From positions 62,785,501 through 62,849,500 of the forward strand of contig CM073593.1 in assembly GCA_037074705.1 (NCBI GenBank): a DNA stretch of 64,000 bases, in the 5' to 3' direction. The translations under genes were made by a program, and so were the position numbers. The notes under the pieces were generated by a model. The model saw only the letters and a program-made list of their open reading frames with translations, had not been told where the DNA came from and searched no databases. Shown one piece after another: positions 24,351-37,800 of this stretch. Position 1 is the stretch's first letter; each line of letters begins with the position of its first letter. The stretch is from Zhengitettix transpicula (Eukaryota > Arthropoda > Insecta > Orthoptera > Tetrigidae).

Positions 24351-27300
24351 ATGAAGTTCTTCGCTATAACTCTGCTGATATTAGCAGTAGGTCAGGTACG
24401 TATTCTTAATACTTGACATTCATTTCCATTAACGATATACTGAACTAGAACGCATACATCCTTTAATCTGCATCAATTTGGTCTATTCGATAAATAAAAA
24501 GGTCTTTATAATATTCCAAGTTGCAATATTGCTTAGAGCTGCATACAAAAACGTAGCTTTAGTCTCATTCAATACTTTTTATAGAAATAGGTTCGTATTA
24601 AATGTATATTTTTCTGAGTATATATACATAAAGATATCATTGAGATAAGTTAATTGTTTAAGAAAATCTTGTGAAAATAGAAGTAATGAAATATATTATT
24701 ATTTTTATTAAACTTTTATTTTCTGCACTAGTCTATAACACTTCAAACCGTGGTAATTTCATGATTTTTCTGATCATAAATACGAACATATTTGTTTTCT
24801 CCGTATATGTATTGTCTACGTACTCTACGATGAACTATGACACACCAGAAAATACTGTTTTTAAAAATTACATAAATACTGAAGCAGTTTCGTTTGTTCT
24901 TGAGAAATGACATTGTCTTGGGTTTAATATGTTTAGAACTTTTTTTTATGTTATATTGTTTTATTTTACAGGCAGCAGTTGTCCCGAGGGGTAATTCAAG
25001 AATCGGAACCAAATCTACAATTGGTAAGAAGTATAAATTTATGCATCGTGTGATGAAACCCTTACATAATATATTTTAGTAGGTTATTTTTAATAAAGTT
25101 AATGTTTACAGTTGTAATTCTCCCAACACTGTTCGAGCATTACATTACTTCATATTATACCCAGAATTTTTTCTATTTATTATTTTCGTATCTATCCAAC
25201 CGATCGTGATTTCATATTAAAACATACGAAAGGTAATCTGTTTTTTGGTACTTATGTATCTAAAAGGATTTTTTTTATGCATGAAACTTTCCTCTGCTCG
25301 GCAAACCCGCACAACTTCCGCAGCGTCATTTAAAGAATCAATTGGGATGAGGGTCTCAACTATACAGTTAAGTCGTCTCCTAGTGGATACATTTTGGGGA
25401 ACATCTTACAATAGTTCTATTCTCTACTCGTGTTCGAGGCAAACTCAACTATGTTATTTAATCGCGAAATGTCATGAAAAACATATTTTCCTACACTATA
25501 ATCTATCATCTGGAACATTTTATGGGCACATTCGCTCGAAATATGAACAAAAATTCGAGATTGAAACAAAATCAAGAAATCTAGACCAATATATTCCAAA
25601 ACACTGGTGATAACTAGTTTAAAAATAATATGACTGAGTAATTGTAAGAAAGATACTCTCACACAAGAGATAAAAAAACAAGTATACCGTCAAAGTATGT
25701 GAGTTCAATACTTAAATAATTAAATAATATTCCAAGTAACTAAAAACTATGTACTATATTAATATGCAAGATAAAATATAATAAGATTAAATATATTTAA
25801 AAGCATAATAATCTGTAAGGTTTAGTCTTCAATGGTTAGGAATATTATTTAAAAAATAACATCTATAAATTTTACCTGTGTTTTAGAATACTTATACCAA
25901 TGAGATGGTGAAAGTTTCGCGTCTCTCTTTTCCTTTATTTATGAAATATCTGTTTGACAGAGGCAGCTGGTAGTTCTGGAAAAATAGTCAATGGACTTGT
26001 GGCCAGCCGTGGACAGTTCCCGTACCAGGTGGCGTTGTTCATCGACAGCACCCTTTTCTGCGGTGGATCTCTTATCAGCACTTCTTGGATTCTCACTGCA
26101 GCTCAGTGCACATTCGAGCAAGTATCTCCTATTGTTTTACAGTCTGTTACTTACCTGCCGGAATAAAGGATGTAGTTCCATGCATATAAATTGTACAGAA
26201 ATTGATTCTCGTATGTCGTTGATGTTGATCACTATATGACCAAAACTTCCCCGATTGTTATGGGACAGAGAAAAGTGATATTAGTGGTTCCAATTCATTA
26301 TAAAATGCCTTCAGAAAAATCAAATGGTCGTACTCTCAGATGAGGAGGAATACTGTTTCTTAGATTAAACTATCTAATTAGATCTGCATTTCCGAATCCC
26401 GGCTTTGATGTTTTTGTGTAAGCCTCAAAATCGTATTAATATCAATTATTCGTAATTACATAAAATAACGGCTAAGAATAAAGGATGTTTTTATATACAC
26501 AAATAATCTGTCTTATGTTTTGTATATGAATTTTCTTATTTGATATCGAAGTCAAAATAACTTTTAAAATTAATAAGTTGAAATATTACTATTTGATTAA
26601 TATGAAACATTTATTAACAGTAATTGTTCACAAGTAATCTGTTAATGTGATTAAAATTATGTGTGTTACTTTTAAATATTTTGAAGATTGAAGTAATTCT
26701 ATGTTTTGTAAATAATATTTCTGTACAGGCACAGCGAGTGGATCGTCTATCTCGGAACCAACAACATAGACCTCTCGATTGAAACAGGACGGGTTACCAC
26801 TGTTTCACACGTTGCTGCAGCTCACGAGCAATACGATCCGATTACTCGCCTCAACGACATTGGAGTTGTTCAGCTTCCTTCACCCATCACTCCAACTCGT
26901 ACGTTCTTCTGCCTTCCCTTCATCAGCTAATAGCGTTTTGAATTTTCTAAACGTTTCTAATGTTTCTCATTATAGTTTACATAGCTCCAACAAACTTGCC
27001 GAAGCGTTCTGATATAGGAAATACTTATGAAGGATTAACTATGGCAATCGCTGGATGGGGCCGCACATCTGATAGTGAGTACTGAAATTCTCCAGCAATA
27101 GATGCATTTAAATAGTCACGTCATTTTATAAGAATTTAATTTTTATTCCTGGTCTTAATAATATCATGAAAATTATTTAGACAATATCGATAAAATGATA
27201 CTCGGTAACAATGCGGTATCTAATAATAAGGTTTTTTCTAATAATTAGTATTAGACGTATTCGTTATGTACCAGATACACGATACAATGACATATAATAG

Positions 27301-27867
27301 GCATTTCTCATTATTTAACGTGGCCTCAATGTTACAACATACATAAGTGCTATATAGATCAAATGATAGAAAATGTGGTACCGTAGTGTTCTATTTCTCA
27401 TATTACTGGGGTTTAAGTAGTAAGAACAGGATCACATAATTGATATTAATGACCTACGTAATTTTTATACAGCCGATTCGAGCCTCTCCTCCGAATTACA
27501 TTATGCTCTGTTACCCGTCATAAGCAATGGAGAATGTGAAGTTTCCTACGGACTTCTTCCTCCAACAGTGCTCTGCACATCAGGGACCTATTCCAACATT
27601 TGTATTGTAAGTATTAACTACGGATGTAAATATTTTATAAGAACTGCATCCATTTACGTAGTCACTGTTCACTACTTCCTTACCTGCTTTATTTCGTTTT
27701 ATTAGGGTGATTCCGGAAGTCCTCTGATGGACTACACCGACTCAATCCAGGTCGGCGTGGCGAGCCACGGAGCATCCACCAGTTGTCAAGGCGGATATCC
27801 AGCTATTTACTCTCGTCTCACCACCTACGTCGAATGGATCTCTATGCACACTGGAATTCCTATCTGA
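24351..27867 (+). CDS. Protease gene 4: S1A protease homologue, His57 replaced by Gln (predicted pseudoprotease)
   Basis: Exons: 24351-24395, 24972-25023, 25961-26117, 26729-26898, 26976-27074, 27473-27606 and 27706-27867; 272 residues. Exon 3 must end at 26117 to keep frame, which makes intron 3 a GC-AG intron (GCAAGT donor). The GT four bases further on would shift the frame. It has a signal peptide, a short pro-region ending in Lys40, and IVNG. The His site reads TAAQC, so residue 81 is Gln. Asp128 (LNDIG) and Ser222 (GDSGSP) remain, and all six disulfide cysteines are kept. Without the general-base His, normal hydrolysis should be lost or very weak. The intact frame, splice sites and fold argue for a maintained non-catalytic role, perhaps binding substrate, inhibitor or a partner. 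Position 189 is Asn, as in the active genes. Tissue and partner cannot be inferred. Confidence 0.88.
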
Positions 27868-27895
27868 TAAATGTCAACCATTATCAATAATTGCA

Positions 27896-27901
27896 AATAA
27901 A
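27896..27901 (+). terminator. Poly(A) signal of protease gene 4
   Basis: A canonical AATAAA lies 28 bases after the stop codon. Confidence 0.65.
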
Positions 27902-30464
27902 TATGATTTCATTTCCACAGTCTACCTCACAATTCAGACTTAATGTGTCAGAACTTAAATTAAAGAGTGTCAATAAGAACAAACAAAAACAGAAGAAAAA
28001 TTCTCAGTCGAAGCTCAGAATTGAATACTATGAAACTAAATAAAATAAACGGGTTGGATTCTTTAACAAACTAACAATATCTTCAGTGTTCTTAAAGAGT
28101 TTCTGCCACTGGCAATTTACTTTATTTATATTAGACAAACACACAATTAGGCCCAGGTGCTTAAACGAGTTCACGCACAATATTTTCCACATTCAGTTCA
28201 AATCTTGATAATCTGGCCAAAGTATGAAAGATATTTCAAATTAAAAATAATATTAGAATATATAGTAATGATGTCAGCTTTTTTCAATACAGCTTCAAAT
28301 TTTGAATTTCGAAATACTTATTTCAATATAGAAATTTTTTTTTTAAAAAAACTCTCTTTAGCTCAAATTGTCATTAAAAATATGCGTGAAGACAAAAATT
28401 AATACTAAATTAAAACATGCCCTCAGAGAACTATAAAGTTGAGATCTGGTCTCTCATGTACTGCGGTTTATTTAGTTATTCTAAAATTACTGAGGATTAG
28501 AACTCCGATAAACTCGACGAAAAATCTATACTAAATACTTGAATTTCGTTGACATTGTTATGAAAATTTACTACACTGCACAAAATTAATTATATGGTTC
28601 GATATTGAATTCCTACAACAAAAATAATATTGAATTACATAAATTATTTGTTGTTTTATAAATTGGTTTTATTGCTACAAAAGAAAGCATAAATCGATTA
28701 AAAGTTTATCACAGCTCAGAAACATCAAGCCATTTACACTTGTCCGTGTCTCAATGGAACTTAAATTAAATACATAATTTAAATTGAAAGTAATATTTCG
28801 TTTTTTCAAGTGAGAATATTACATTCCTGAGGAATGATCTTAATCAAGATTAGTCACTATTTTACTATTATTTATTCGTTACTGTCCGTGGTGTTATTAC
28901 TCACATAAACAGCCTCCATCATCTCATTGCCTCCGTAATCTAACGTTATGAATGATTTACAAAACCAGAGAGCCGATGGATTTATCTCTAAATGAAATGA
29001 TTAAGAATAATGAATTTACCATTTAGCAATTTTGGATACTGATAGGCAAGACATGTTGCAAGTCAGATTGCCGACACAAAATACCCGATTCAATTTCAAG
29101 GTTTTCCTTATGTGTGTCAGTATTTAATTATTAGGTAAGCGTTACTTATCAGAAACTTGCACAACACGCAGATGAAGGAGGCTGCTGTCAATCTCTTAAT
29201 GATGCAATGAAATTTCTTCATCTGATTTAAAATTCTGTGCAATGCCCACGTATATCAAATAAAAATATATCAATTGAGCCTTTATGCGTAATTTTTTAAG
29301 TTTTGGTAGTTTAATTATTAAAAATAAGTTATATCCATCCTCTAATGAAACTAATTGACAGAAAAATGAAATCTGAAACTATTCATAAATATAAAATCTA
29401 TTGCATAAATAATAATCATGAATTTATATTAATGGAAAATTTTGGAATATCATTAATTTCTCCATTAGTCTTCGAGAGACGAAATATAATGCCCTAGTAA
29501 ATATATAAAAAAAATTAATAAAGAATATTTTATTATACTGAATTGTCTCAATGATTTTACATAACTAACAACTTTTTGACTACTTCTACATGTGCATTAA
29601 AAATTCTTCATTAAAACAAAGGTTAAATACTGAACTTAATTTAGATGTAATCTAAACACTTAATATATTAAACATGAAAAAAATCTCAACGGCACTATAA
29701 TTCTATTAGCAGACGGTTTTCTACATATTTACCCTACTATTAAGAATCACAGACAACTATTTTATATATAGTTCGACAGAATATGGAACTGTAAAAAACC
29801 TCCGTTATTAGGCAAATATTGGCAAGGCCTTGTTAATAAATTCTGTGCATATATGCTTTATTTTTTATTCTGGAGATTATTATAAAGATTCATACAGAAA
29901 TAAAGAACCTCGTTTCAAATAAACTAAATCGATTCCTTTCATAGTTCACAGTGCAGAGTCGTACATATGGTTTGTGTGGCGTTTATTGGAATTGTTCAGT
30001 TTTAATGCCAGAAAGGTTTCTATATTTCGACTACATGCATATTATAATTAAATATGTGAAGATATGAATACTCATAAGAAGCGATTATGAAGTCTTAAGT
30101 AGCTTATTAAACAAAGGGGTAAATTGCTGCTGTACTTCAACGCGCAAGTAGAAATATTTCATTCATTAACCAATAATCATTTTATACACTACTGTAAGTC
30201 TTAATTGACGAGACATATAAATTTAACAACATTGCTGCACAGAGAATATATCTTTGCTATGTTTTTTTATGTGGGTAGATTGTGGGTATAGTTGTCTGTA
30301 AAAATAGTAGGATTGGAATTTTCAAATTAGAAGACATAAAACAAGTGAAAAAATTTTACAAAAAAATCATAGTGTGAGATCGGAATGTCAGTTTATGTAC
30401 AAATAACTGGTTTTAACTTAAGTCGGTTAAAAATTTTCAAAATTCCGAATGTTAGATTTTTTTT

Positions 30465-30950
30465 AGAGTACATGAGTACATGGTGGAAACTCCCCATTAA
30501 TAACACAGGATGGGATTTGAAATGAGGGATGCGGAAGGGTAGAGGAAGGTACCCGAAGGTTAATACGGCCCCCGGGCTATGGTTTAAGGATTCTACCCGG
30601 CATTCACCTAAAAGTGATGCAGAACAATCCTAGAAAACCTGCATCAGGTAGGTCGGGCATTGTGCACTTGTAGCACGCCCTTCCGCTGCCGGGAGAGGGT
30701 TTTTCTGTGGGGACGCAGAATTCCCATTTCCGTGCTTCGACCAGTTTAGGAGGCAGTTGGCCGACTGTTCCAATGGGAAGAGAAAACAACTCTTACCGTG
30801 AACACAACGTCTGTGACCCTGGCACATAGACCGTTCAAAACGGGCCGAGGTGCCTCGCCTTGTGGGAACCTTAGTTCAAAAACGGAGAGAGTAAAAGGCA
30901 TCACCAACGGTAGCCAGAAAGGTTAACTTGAGAAAGAACCTCGTAGGCTG
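30465..30950 (-). mobile_element. Retroposon family R, copy 4
   Basis: The T-run at 30457-30464 is followed by a nearly full-length but more diverged copy, recognisable from GGATGCGGAAGGGTAGAGG to the hairpin remnant AACCTCGTAGGCTGG. Frame-breaking changes have accumulated in the region of the 60-codon frame. A second copy starts only about 30 bases further on. Confidence 0.8.
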
Positions 30951-30978
30951 GTTTTTAACCATGTTGACTTTTTATTTT

Positions 30979-31150
30979 AAGGCAACTGGTTACATGAGGG
31001 TAATCTAAATGGTCGAAACAACCCTTTAATAGCATAGGAAGGGATTTGAAAATGAGGATTCGGAAGGGTAGAGGAAGGTAGCCAAGAGTTAAGTAGGGCC
31101 TCCGGGCTATAGTTTGAAGATCCTACCCGGAAATCGCCCAAAAGTGATAC
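30979..31150 (-). mobile_element. Retroposon family R, 5'-truncated copy 5
   Basis: A T-rich run (30969-30978) and then GGCAACTGGTTACATGAGGG up to AAAGTGATAC: only the 3'-terminal ~170 bases of the family. It is in the same orientation as copy 4, immediately next to it. Confidence 0.75.
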
Positions 31151-31854
31151 AAAATTTAACGTATTTTGTAAAATAATTGCGACCCGTATCTTATTTCTTT
31201 AATTTCTCTTGATAGAATTTTTAATATTTCTTTAAAATGATAAATAATTTCTAAAACGAATTTAACCTTTGCTTTTCCCGATTATTGAATTTTTCATTAA
31301 TAACCGTACGAATCAAAATAGCCTAAAACCGATTAACCGAGTCTAAACTATTTTCAGTTAAAATCCGTATATTTTCCTGTCCTTAGGGAGTGAGATAATG
31401 TACGCGAAATAAAATAAGAAATACGGAAAACTATGGTTGTTGTTAGATTTTGTTAACATGCAGAAGGTGTTAGAAAAACACTTGCAATATTTCTATAACT
31501 GTCTATAATTTCTCTTTTTAATTCAATTATAACTTTTAGACAAGAAACTATTGAATGTTAACAGTCGAATTAAGTAACTAGTTGACGTGTACTATGCTTA
31601 AGAAACGAAATTGTGATTCATTTACCAACATGAAATATCATAAACAGCCAAGTAACAATGTATAAAGTTTACCTTGCACTTTAGCAGACCGTAAGTGCAT
31701 TGTGAAATAAATTGCGTTAACACTTTTCGTAAAACTTACGCAAATCTCAAGCTTATCATTGGAAGATCGGCAAGAGCCTTACGCATCCTCCAATTCAAAT
31801 GAAGATGAAGATAAAACTTTTCCTCTAAATGAAGAAATCGGATCATTCTGGACC

Positions 31855-31862
31855 TATATAAA
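31855..31862 (+). promoter_or_regulatory. TATA box of protease gene 5
   Basis: TATATAAA, 41 bases before the start codon. This is the same spacing as in genes 1-3 although the surrounding promoter sequence has diverged. Confidence 0.7.
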
Positions 31863-31895
31863 GCAGGTACTGTTACACCTTCTCACAAAATCAAA

Positions 31896-34800
31896 ATGAA
31901 GTTTGTTGTTTTCGCTCTACTCGCCTTAGCCGTGACTCAGGTAAATAAAAACTATTTTCTTTCAGTTTAGTAATTTTACTAGTACACATATAATAATTAA
32001 TAGTGGATAATTATTCTAAGTACGGTGTGTTATACGAGGGTGAGTCAATAAGTAATGCTCCTATTTTTTGGCTCTTTTATTTGACAAGAAAAATAATTGC
32101 ATTTTACACAGCATAAGACCACAACTTTAATGATTACATTTTCACTTTTCAATCTAGTCTCAGTCCTTTTCCACAGTTTTTGGCCACATTTTAACAAGGT
32201 CTTACATTCCATTGCGGTAAAATTTTGCGTGCAGTCACTGCAGTAACCGGTCTGCCGCTTCTGTTTGCGTCAGCCAACGGTGATTGGCTTTCGTTACATC
32301 CACCGTCGAATAGTGTTCACATCCACTGTTGCATCACCATTCAGATTTTTCAGTCTTTCATGAATGCGAACGGGCGTTTCTTTTCCGCGTTTAAGAATTC
32401 AATTACACAATGCTGTCTAATACGTTTTTCAACGTAATCCATTTTTCAAGACGTTGCAGTTCTGCCCCCTGTTGACTTAAGGAAGTGTTACTGCACCGTA
32501 TTGGAGATGAATGTTTGAGGAACAGCGCAAAACTCAAAATTTTCAGATAACTAACTTGGTTATTAATTTTCTTGCAGGGAGCTGTTGTCCCTAAAAATGA
32601 TTTGAGAAATGGAATGAAGTATCGTAAGTACAATTTTAATATTATTGTGTGTACATTTGTAATCGTTGGATGAAATTCTCTCGGGATTCCAGCCGGGTAA
32701 GATTGTCGAATGCTCGCGACGTTTCGATAACATTCCTCGTTATCATCTTCGCTATTTACACCGGGAAAACCTACGTTTGACTATTTGTAATCGTAATTCT
32801 TAATACGATAGTTTTGTTTATTGTTTTCTAATTTTAAAATTACGACGATAGCTTTGATTCTCAGGCTAATTTAATTTTGTGTAGCAAGTAAAATTATTAT
32901 TTCTGAGTGGTAGTGGCGGCGACGGACGAACTTGGTTGAATAAACTTATAAATCTGTTCCCTACTGGCTTTATCATCACATTCCAAAACAATTTTAACTA
33001 TACAATATAAAACAGTTAAAAACTCATTAAACTAACAATCAGTATTGTCAGTACTGATTAAACGATCAGTATTGTTTCCTGAAATAAAAGCTACGTTAGT
33101 GTTTCAGGAAACGTTGGATTGCAATTTTAGACAATTTCCCCTGCAGTTTTTTCTTTTAAATATTGATTAAAAAAAATTTTATGTATATTTTCGAAACCAA
33201 AACCGTCATTTAAATTTAATTTTACTACTTCCTACACTTCGTACAAAAATAATCGTTTGTATAAATGTTACTATCACTTATTTTAGTCCCGAAACAGAGT
33301 CAAATTACTTCCTTATTTACTTAGGATATTATATTTGGTAAATATTATGCATTTATCTTTATGTTTAAAGATTTCCTTTTTTGTTATAGCCCCAGTAAAT
33401 CATTCTGGGAGGATATATAATGGTTTTCAAGCGACCTACGGGCAATTCCCGTACATGGCCGCTATATACATCGATTCATCTTATGTGTGCGGTGGCTCTC
33501 TTGTTAGTTTAAGTTGGATATTGACTGCAGCTCAGTGTATTAAAGGGTAAGTATAACACTTGCGAGAAGTAACTTATAGTTTACTAAATGATTAGACAGA
33601 TCCTAAGCTTCCTTACCTTTACTCAGATAATTTGAATAACAATTATTTCCCTCACTTACTTGGTTATTCGTGCAAGATTAATTGTCATGAGATACACTAG
33701 AAGTTTTTGAGTAAATCTAGTTCATCAAAATATTATCAGGGTCCTCAAAATTGAATAATGTGTAGTACAAATTAAAAATTAAAATTCTGCTGGAGGAAAT
33801 GCTAATAATGAATTGTTAAATATTTTGTAAGAAAAATATTACAGTCCTCTCCAAACATAGTAAAAGTTAATAGTTATTGAATTTTACTTATTTTATCAAA
33901 GTGTAGTAAACGGCAAAGGTTCGTTAAACATCTTTAGATACTAGTATAAAGCATTTCAAACTAACAATAAAAGTGTTTGTAGCACTGCTATTAGTTATAA
34001 CTACAAATCTTAAAATCCGTATACCTGCCACACTACTCAATTAAGTAGACGAAAGTGAATTGTTTACATAAATTTATTGAACTCGGCGCAATTGTTCAAA
34101 AAGTTCAATTTTATTTAGAGTGACAGGCTACATGAGGGTAATCCACGTGGTGGCAACTCTCCTTTGATATCATGGCAAGGGATTTGAAAGGGGGGGATGC
34201 AGAAAGGTAGAGCAGGGTAGCCAAGGGTTATCTAAGCCACCTGGCAATAGTTTAAGGATCCTTCCCGGCATTCGCCTAAATATGTGATGCAGGTGCAACC
34301 CTAGAAAACCTGCATCACGTAGATCATGTATTTTGTACATGTGCATACGGCGGTAGAGGGGTTTGAGGTGGAGACGCAGCATTAGCTTCTCCTTGGCCCG
34401 ACCACTTTAGGCGGCAGCTGGCCGACTGATCTAATATAAACAGCGAGCCACTCTTCCCGTATTCCCAACGCATACATGTGTATTTCATAAAAATAAGTTG
34501 GTGACTGCGAAGGAGTATATAATAAATAAGGATCGTTGCCAGGTCACCTACTGATATGAAGGCCTACGGTTCTTAAGGACTCAAGACACGTCGCGATATC
34601 GTCGCCATAGTTTAATTTATTAATCTAGTGCATATACAATTTATAATTCAAATTTTCAAATTTATCGTCCTCTTAGACGTGTAAAGAACAACACGAAAAT
34701 CCGCATGAAGTACTATTTCTTTCATTGCTATTCAATATTAAAAAATTGATTTCCTCTCATTTCTTGTTAAAAATTATTATCATTTGTACTTTGTCTGTTA

Positions 34801-37800
34801 ATTATTACCGAGTTTTTTAAAATTTAGCTGCTTTGAAACTACCTTCAAAAACGATATCCAAATATACTTCTCAAAATGGTTATTCAAAACGCACCCGTCA
34901 GGTCTGTAGTTCTAATTTCTTCTTCTTGTTCAGACATTCGGATTGGGTCGTCTATCTAGGGTCTCTTAACTTGGATCTCGACGAACCAGGCCGAAAAATA
35001 GAGTCTTCTCATGATGCCATATTTCACGAGGGCTACGTAGCATCTTCTCACTTGAACGACATAGGCTTTATACATCTCTCTTCTGAAGTCACTATAACCG
35101 GTAAGTGCATGCAAAATGTATCAGTCGCTAGTCATCCAAAGAAATATTATGAACTAATAAAGTACTTTGTGTTTTCTTTCCCGTAGGATCAATTCGGCCT
35201 ATTTCCTTACCGTCACGAACTGATATTGGAAATACTTATGAAGGAATTCAATTGACGGTGTCAGGCTGGGGCTCAATCTCTGATCGTAAGTCTAAAAGGA
35301 GTTTGTTTTTAAGCTCACTGTATCCATTAATTACTATTTAACAATTATTTCCATCACTGAACCTATCAATTAATTCAGATAAAACAAATTCCGGTCCTTT
35401 TTCTCATTTGTAATTGTACTTCCTCAAAGTACCACTTGAATTTAATGAAAGTCGATTTCTCAGTGGTCTGACGTCGATGACGGCGCTAGCTGTATAAACG
35501 TTGTGTTCCACGCAAGATATAGCCCGGGTTTAAATCCGTGAATTGTACATTCAGATGTTGTATAGTAAGCCGATTTTAAAATCAAGAATGAGAGTTTTAT
35601 TTAATGTCAAAATTACATTGCAAACTAGTGGCTTTTATTTCCGGCGACTAATCATAGTACACCTTCTACGTCACACTTAATCTCGTCACTCGCCAATTAT
35701 ATAATAATAATAATTTTATTTAGAATTAGTTAATTTTTACATGCCACTTAACGTTTAGTAATACTAATAGCATAAAATATTCATACAATTAATATAAAAA
35801 TAAAATTAAAAATAAAATAAAGAAACTAACGCAATAATAAATCAGTCTCAACAATTAGAAATTGATGTAAAACAATTCTTTGGAAATATAATTATCTTAC
35901 CATTTTACCATAGATATTGTTATATTACACAGTTTTAAATCTTAGTAATAAATTCCTTAAATAAAAACCTTATGTTTATTCAAAAATATGTTAAGCTTCG
36001 ATTACCGGCATTAAATAACCCAAAACTGAAACACACAAAACACTCAGTGGAAGCAATAATGGAGGAATATAATACGATGTTGTATCTTTTATGTATAATT
36101 AAAAACTTTTTTCTAGTTGAAGAAAAAGTTCTCGGGTTTCCACCTGGGTAACAATGCGATTGAAACGCGACGTTTCGACGGACAAATGCTCTGCCGTCAT
36201 CTTATAGGCTTCGCCGTCGAAACGTCGCGTTTCAATCGCATTGTTACCCAGGTGGAAACCCGAGAACTTTTTCTTCAACAATTACACCGGGAAAGCCTTC
36301 GTTCTTCGTTCATTTTTCTAGTTGTTAATAGGCACCTAGTATTTATATAAATGAAACATTTATAATTTCAATGGAAAGTATGAGTGTACTTATATTTGAA
36401 TATACATGAACTTAAAAACGTTCAGTACCTCACGTGCTAAACGTTTAAGTTGAAACGCCGTTTAAACGAACTGTAGTACTTCAAAGGATTGTGCTTAGGG
36501 CGTCATCAGAGAACGATTAGAGCTGATCTAATTTACCTTTGAATTATTTAGCATTTCCGCGTACGAATGTGTGGATAAATGAACGACCCAATGACAAACT
36601 GAGGCTGCAAAGTCATAAATAAATTTAAAGTTGTTGACATAAAATAAATTTAATTCACATAATTGATAGATATTATCAATTAACTCAGAAAATTTCGATT
36701 AAAATATTTTCCGTCCAAAAAATGTCTATTTCATTAAAGTTACCATGTTAAACAAACAGCGATTATCATTTTTCTTCTTATAAATAAAATTGGATGTTTG
36801 CGTGTATGAATTTAAATATGTTCCGAAATGAAATGTAAACGCGTGGATCAATTTCAACCAAATTTTTTACTCATGTTCCTTGCAGTCCAGGAACAAAACA
36901 AATAGGGGCTAGACACGGTTACCAACTCTAGACAGATCTTAGCGTCTAATAAACGTTTTTTCGGGTTAACGAATTTGATTGTGTTTCTCTCGATATTGTA
37001 AAAGGTTTAACGCTTTGTTGTATCGACATGGCGCATCCAAAGGATCCAATTATTGGAGAAACAAACGATAGTGATGTCTAATTAGACGTTATGGAAGTCT
37101 CCGCGTTTAATACCGGAATTCCACCATGGGTGGTAATGGCAATTTAAAAGTATACTATAACTGCAAAAATCAACGTTGAATAAAAATTTATAAGTTTCGC
37201 TGAATTTTTATGTCATTCTATAATTTGTAACTGATTTCCATCCCAAATTATACTCCGGAATAATATAATTGACTACGCAAGCTACGCCGGGCACTAACCT
37301 GGTATTTAATAAATTAAAAGGAAATTTTTTAAGATAGGAAAATCAGTGCTTATGAATCGTAGCAACAATTTGGTGCCCTGATGATACGACTGCAGTTGAT
37401 GTAATGTTATCAAATCACAGAATAATTATTTCTTAAAATTAACAATCAATTTCATGACAATTGTGCATGCATAGACACGGATGTTAATAACTTTGGTGTT
37501 TTTAAGTCTGTATTGATTCATCCTGTTTTTTGGAAATTTATATAAACGTTTACATAGCATAGTATAGCTTTCTAATAAAACATTTATTTTCGCAGAAAGT
37601 AATAAATTCGGTCCTTGGCTACGTTACGCTGGGGTGATCGTCATCAGCAAAGCAGAGTGCGAATCCGTTTACGGACCTCTGCCACTTACAGTAATATGCA
37701 CCTCAGGAGAGGCCAGCAACATTTGCAACGTATGTATCCACAATTACGTCTTGATTTAACTACTTTTTCTCCAACGAATAATGTTTACCATTAAAATAAA

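Larger units (their letters stand above)
27902..31854. other. Intergenic region between genes 4 and 5
   Basis: AT-rich and without a supported gene. The only structure seen is the pair of retroposon copies at 30465-31150. An 81-codon frame at 28157-28402 has no recognisable features. Confidence 0.55.

Noticed and set aside
25245..25610. 121-codon open frame as a gene within gene 4
   Set aside because: It lies wholly inside intron 2 of gene 4, has no signal, domain or coding-like composition, and is overlapped by another frame on the opposite strand.
26118..26166. Read-through of exon 3 of gene 4 into the intron as a shortened protein
   Set aside because: The GC-AG junction restores the conserved phase-2 boundary and a complete downstream domain, so normal splicing is the simpler reading.
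36099..36350. Two frames on opposite strands encoding the same peptide start (KKFSGFHLGNNAIETRRF)
   Set aside because: The identity is produced by the perfect 65-bp inverted repeat, not by two genes.
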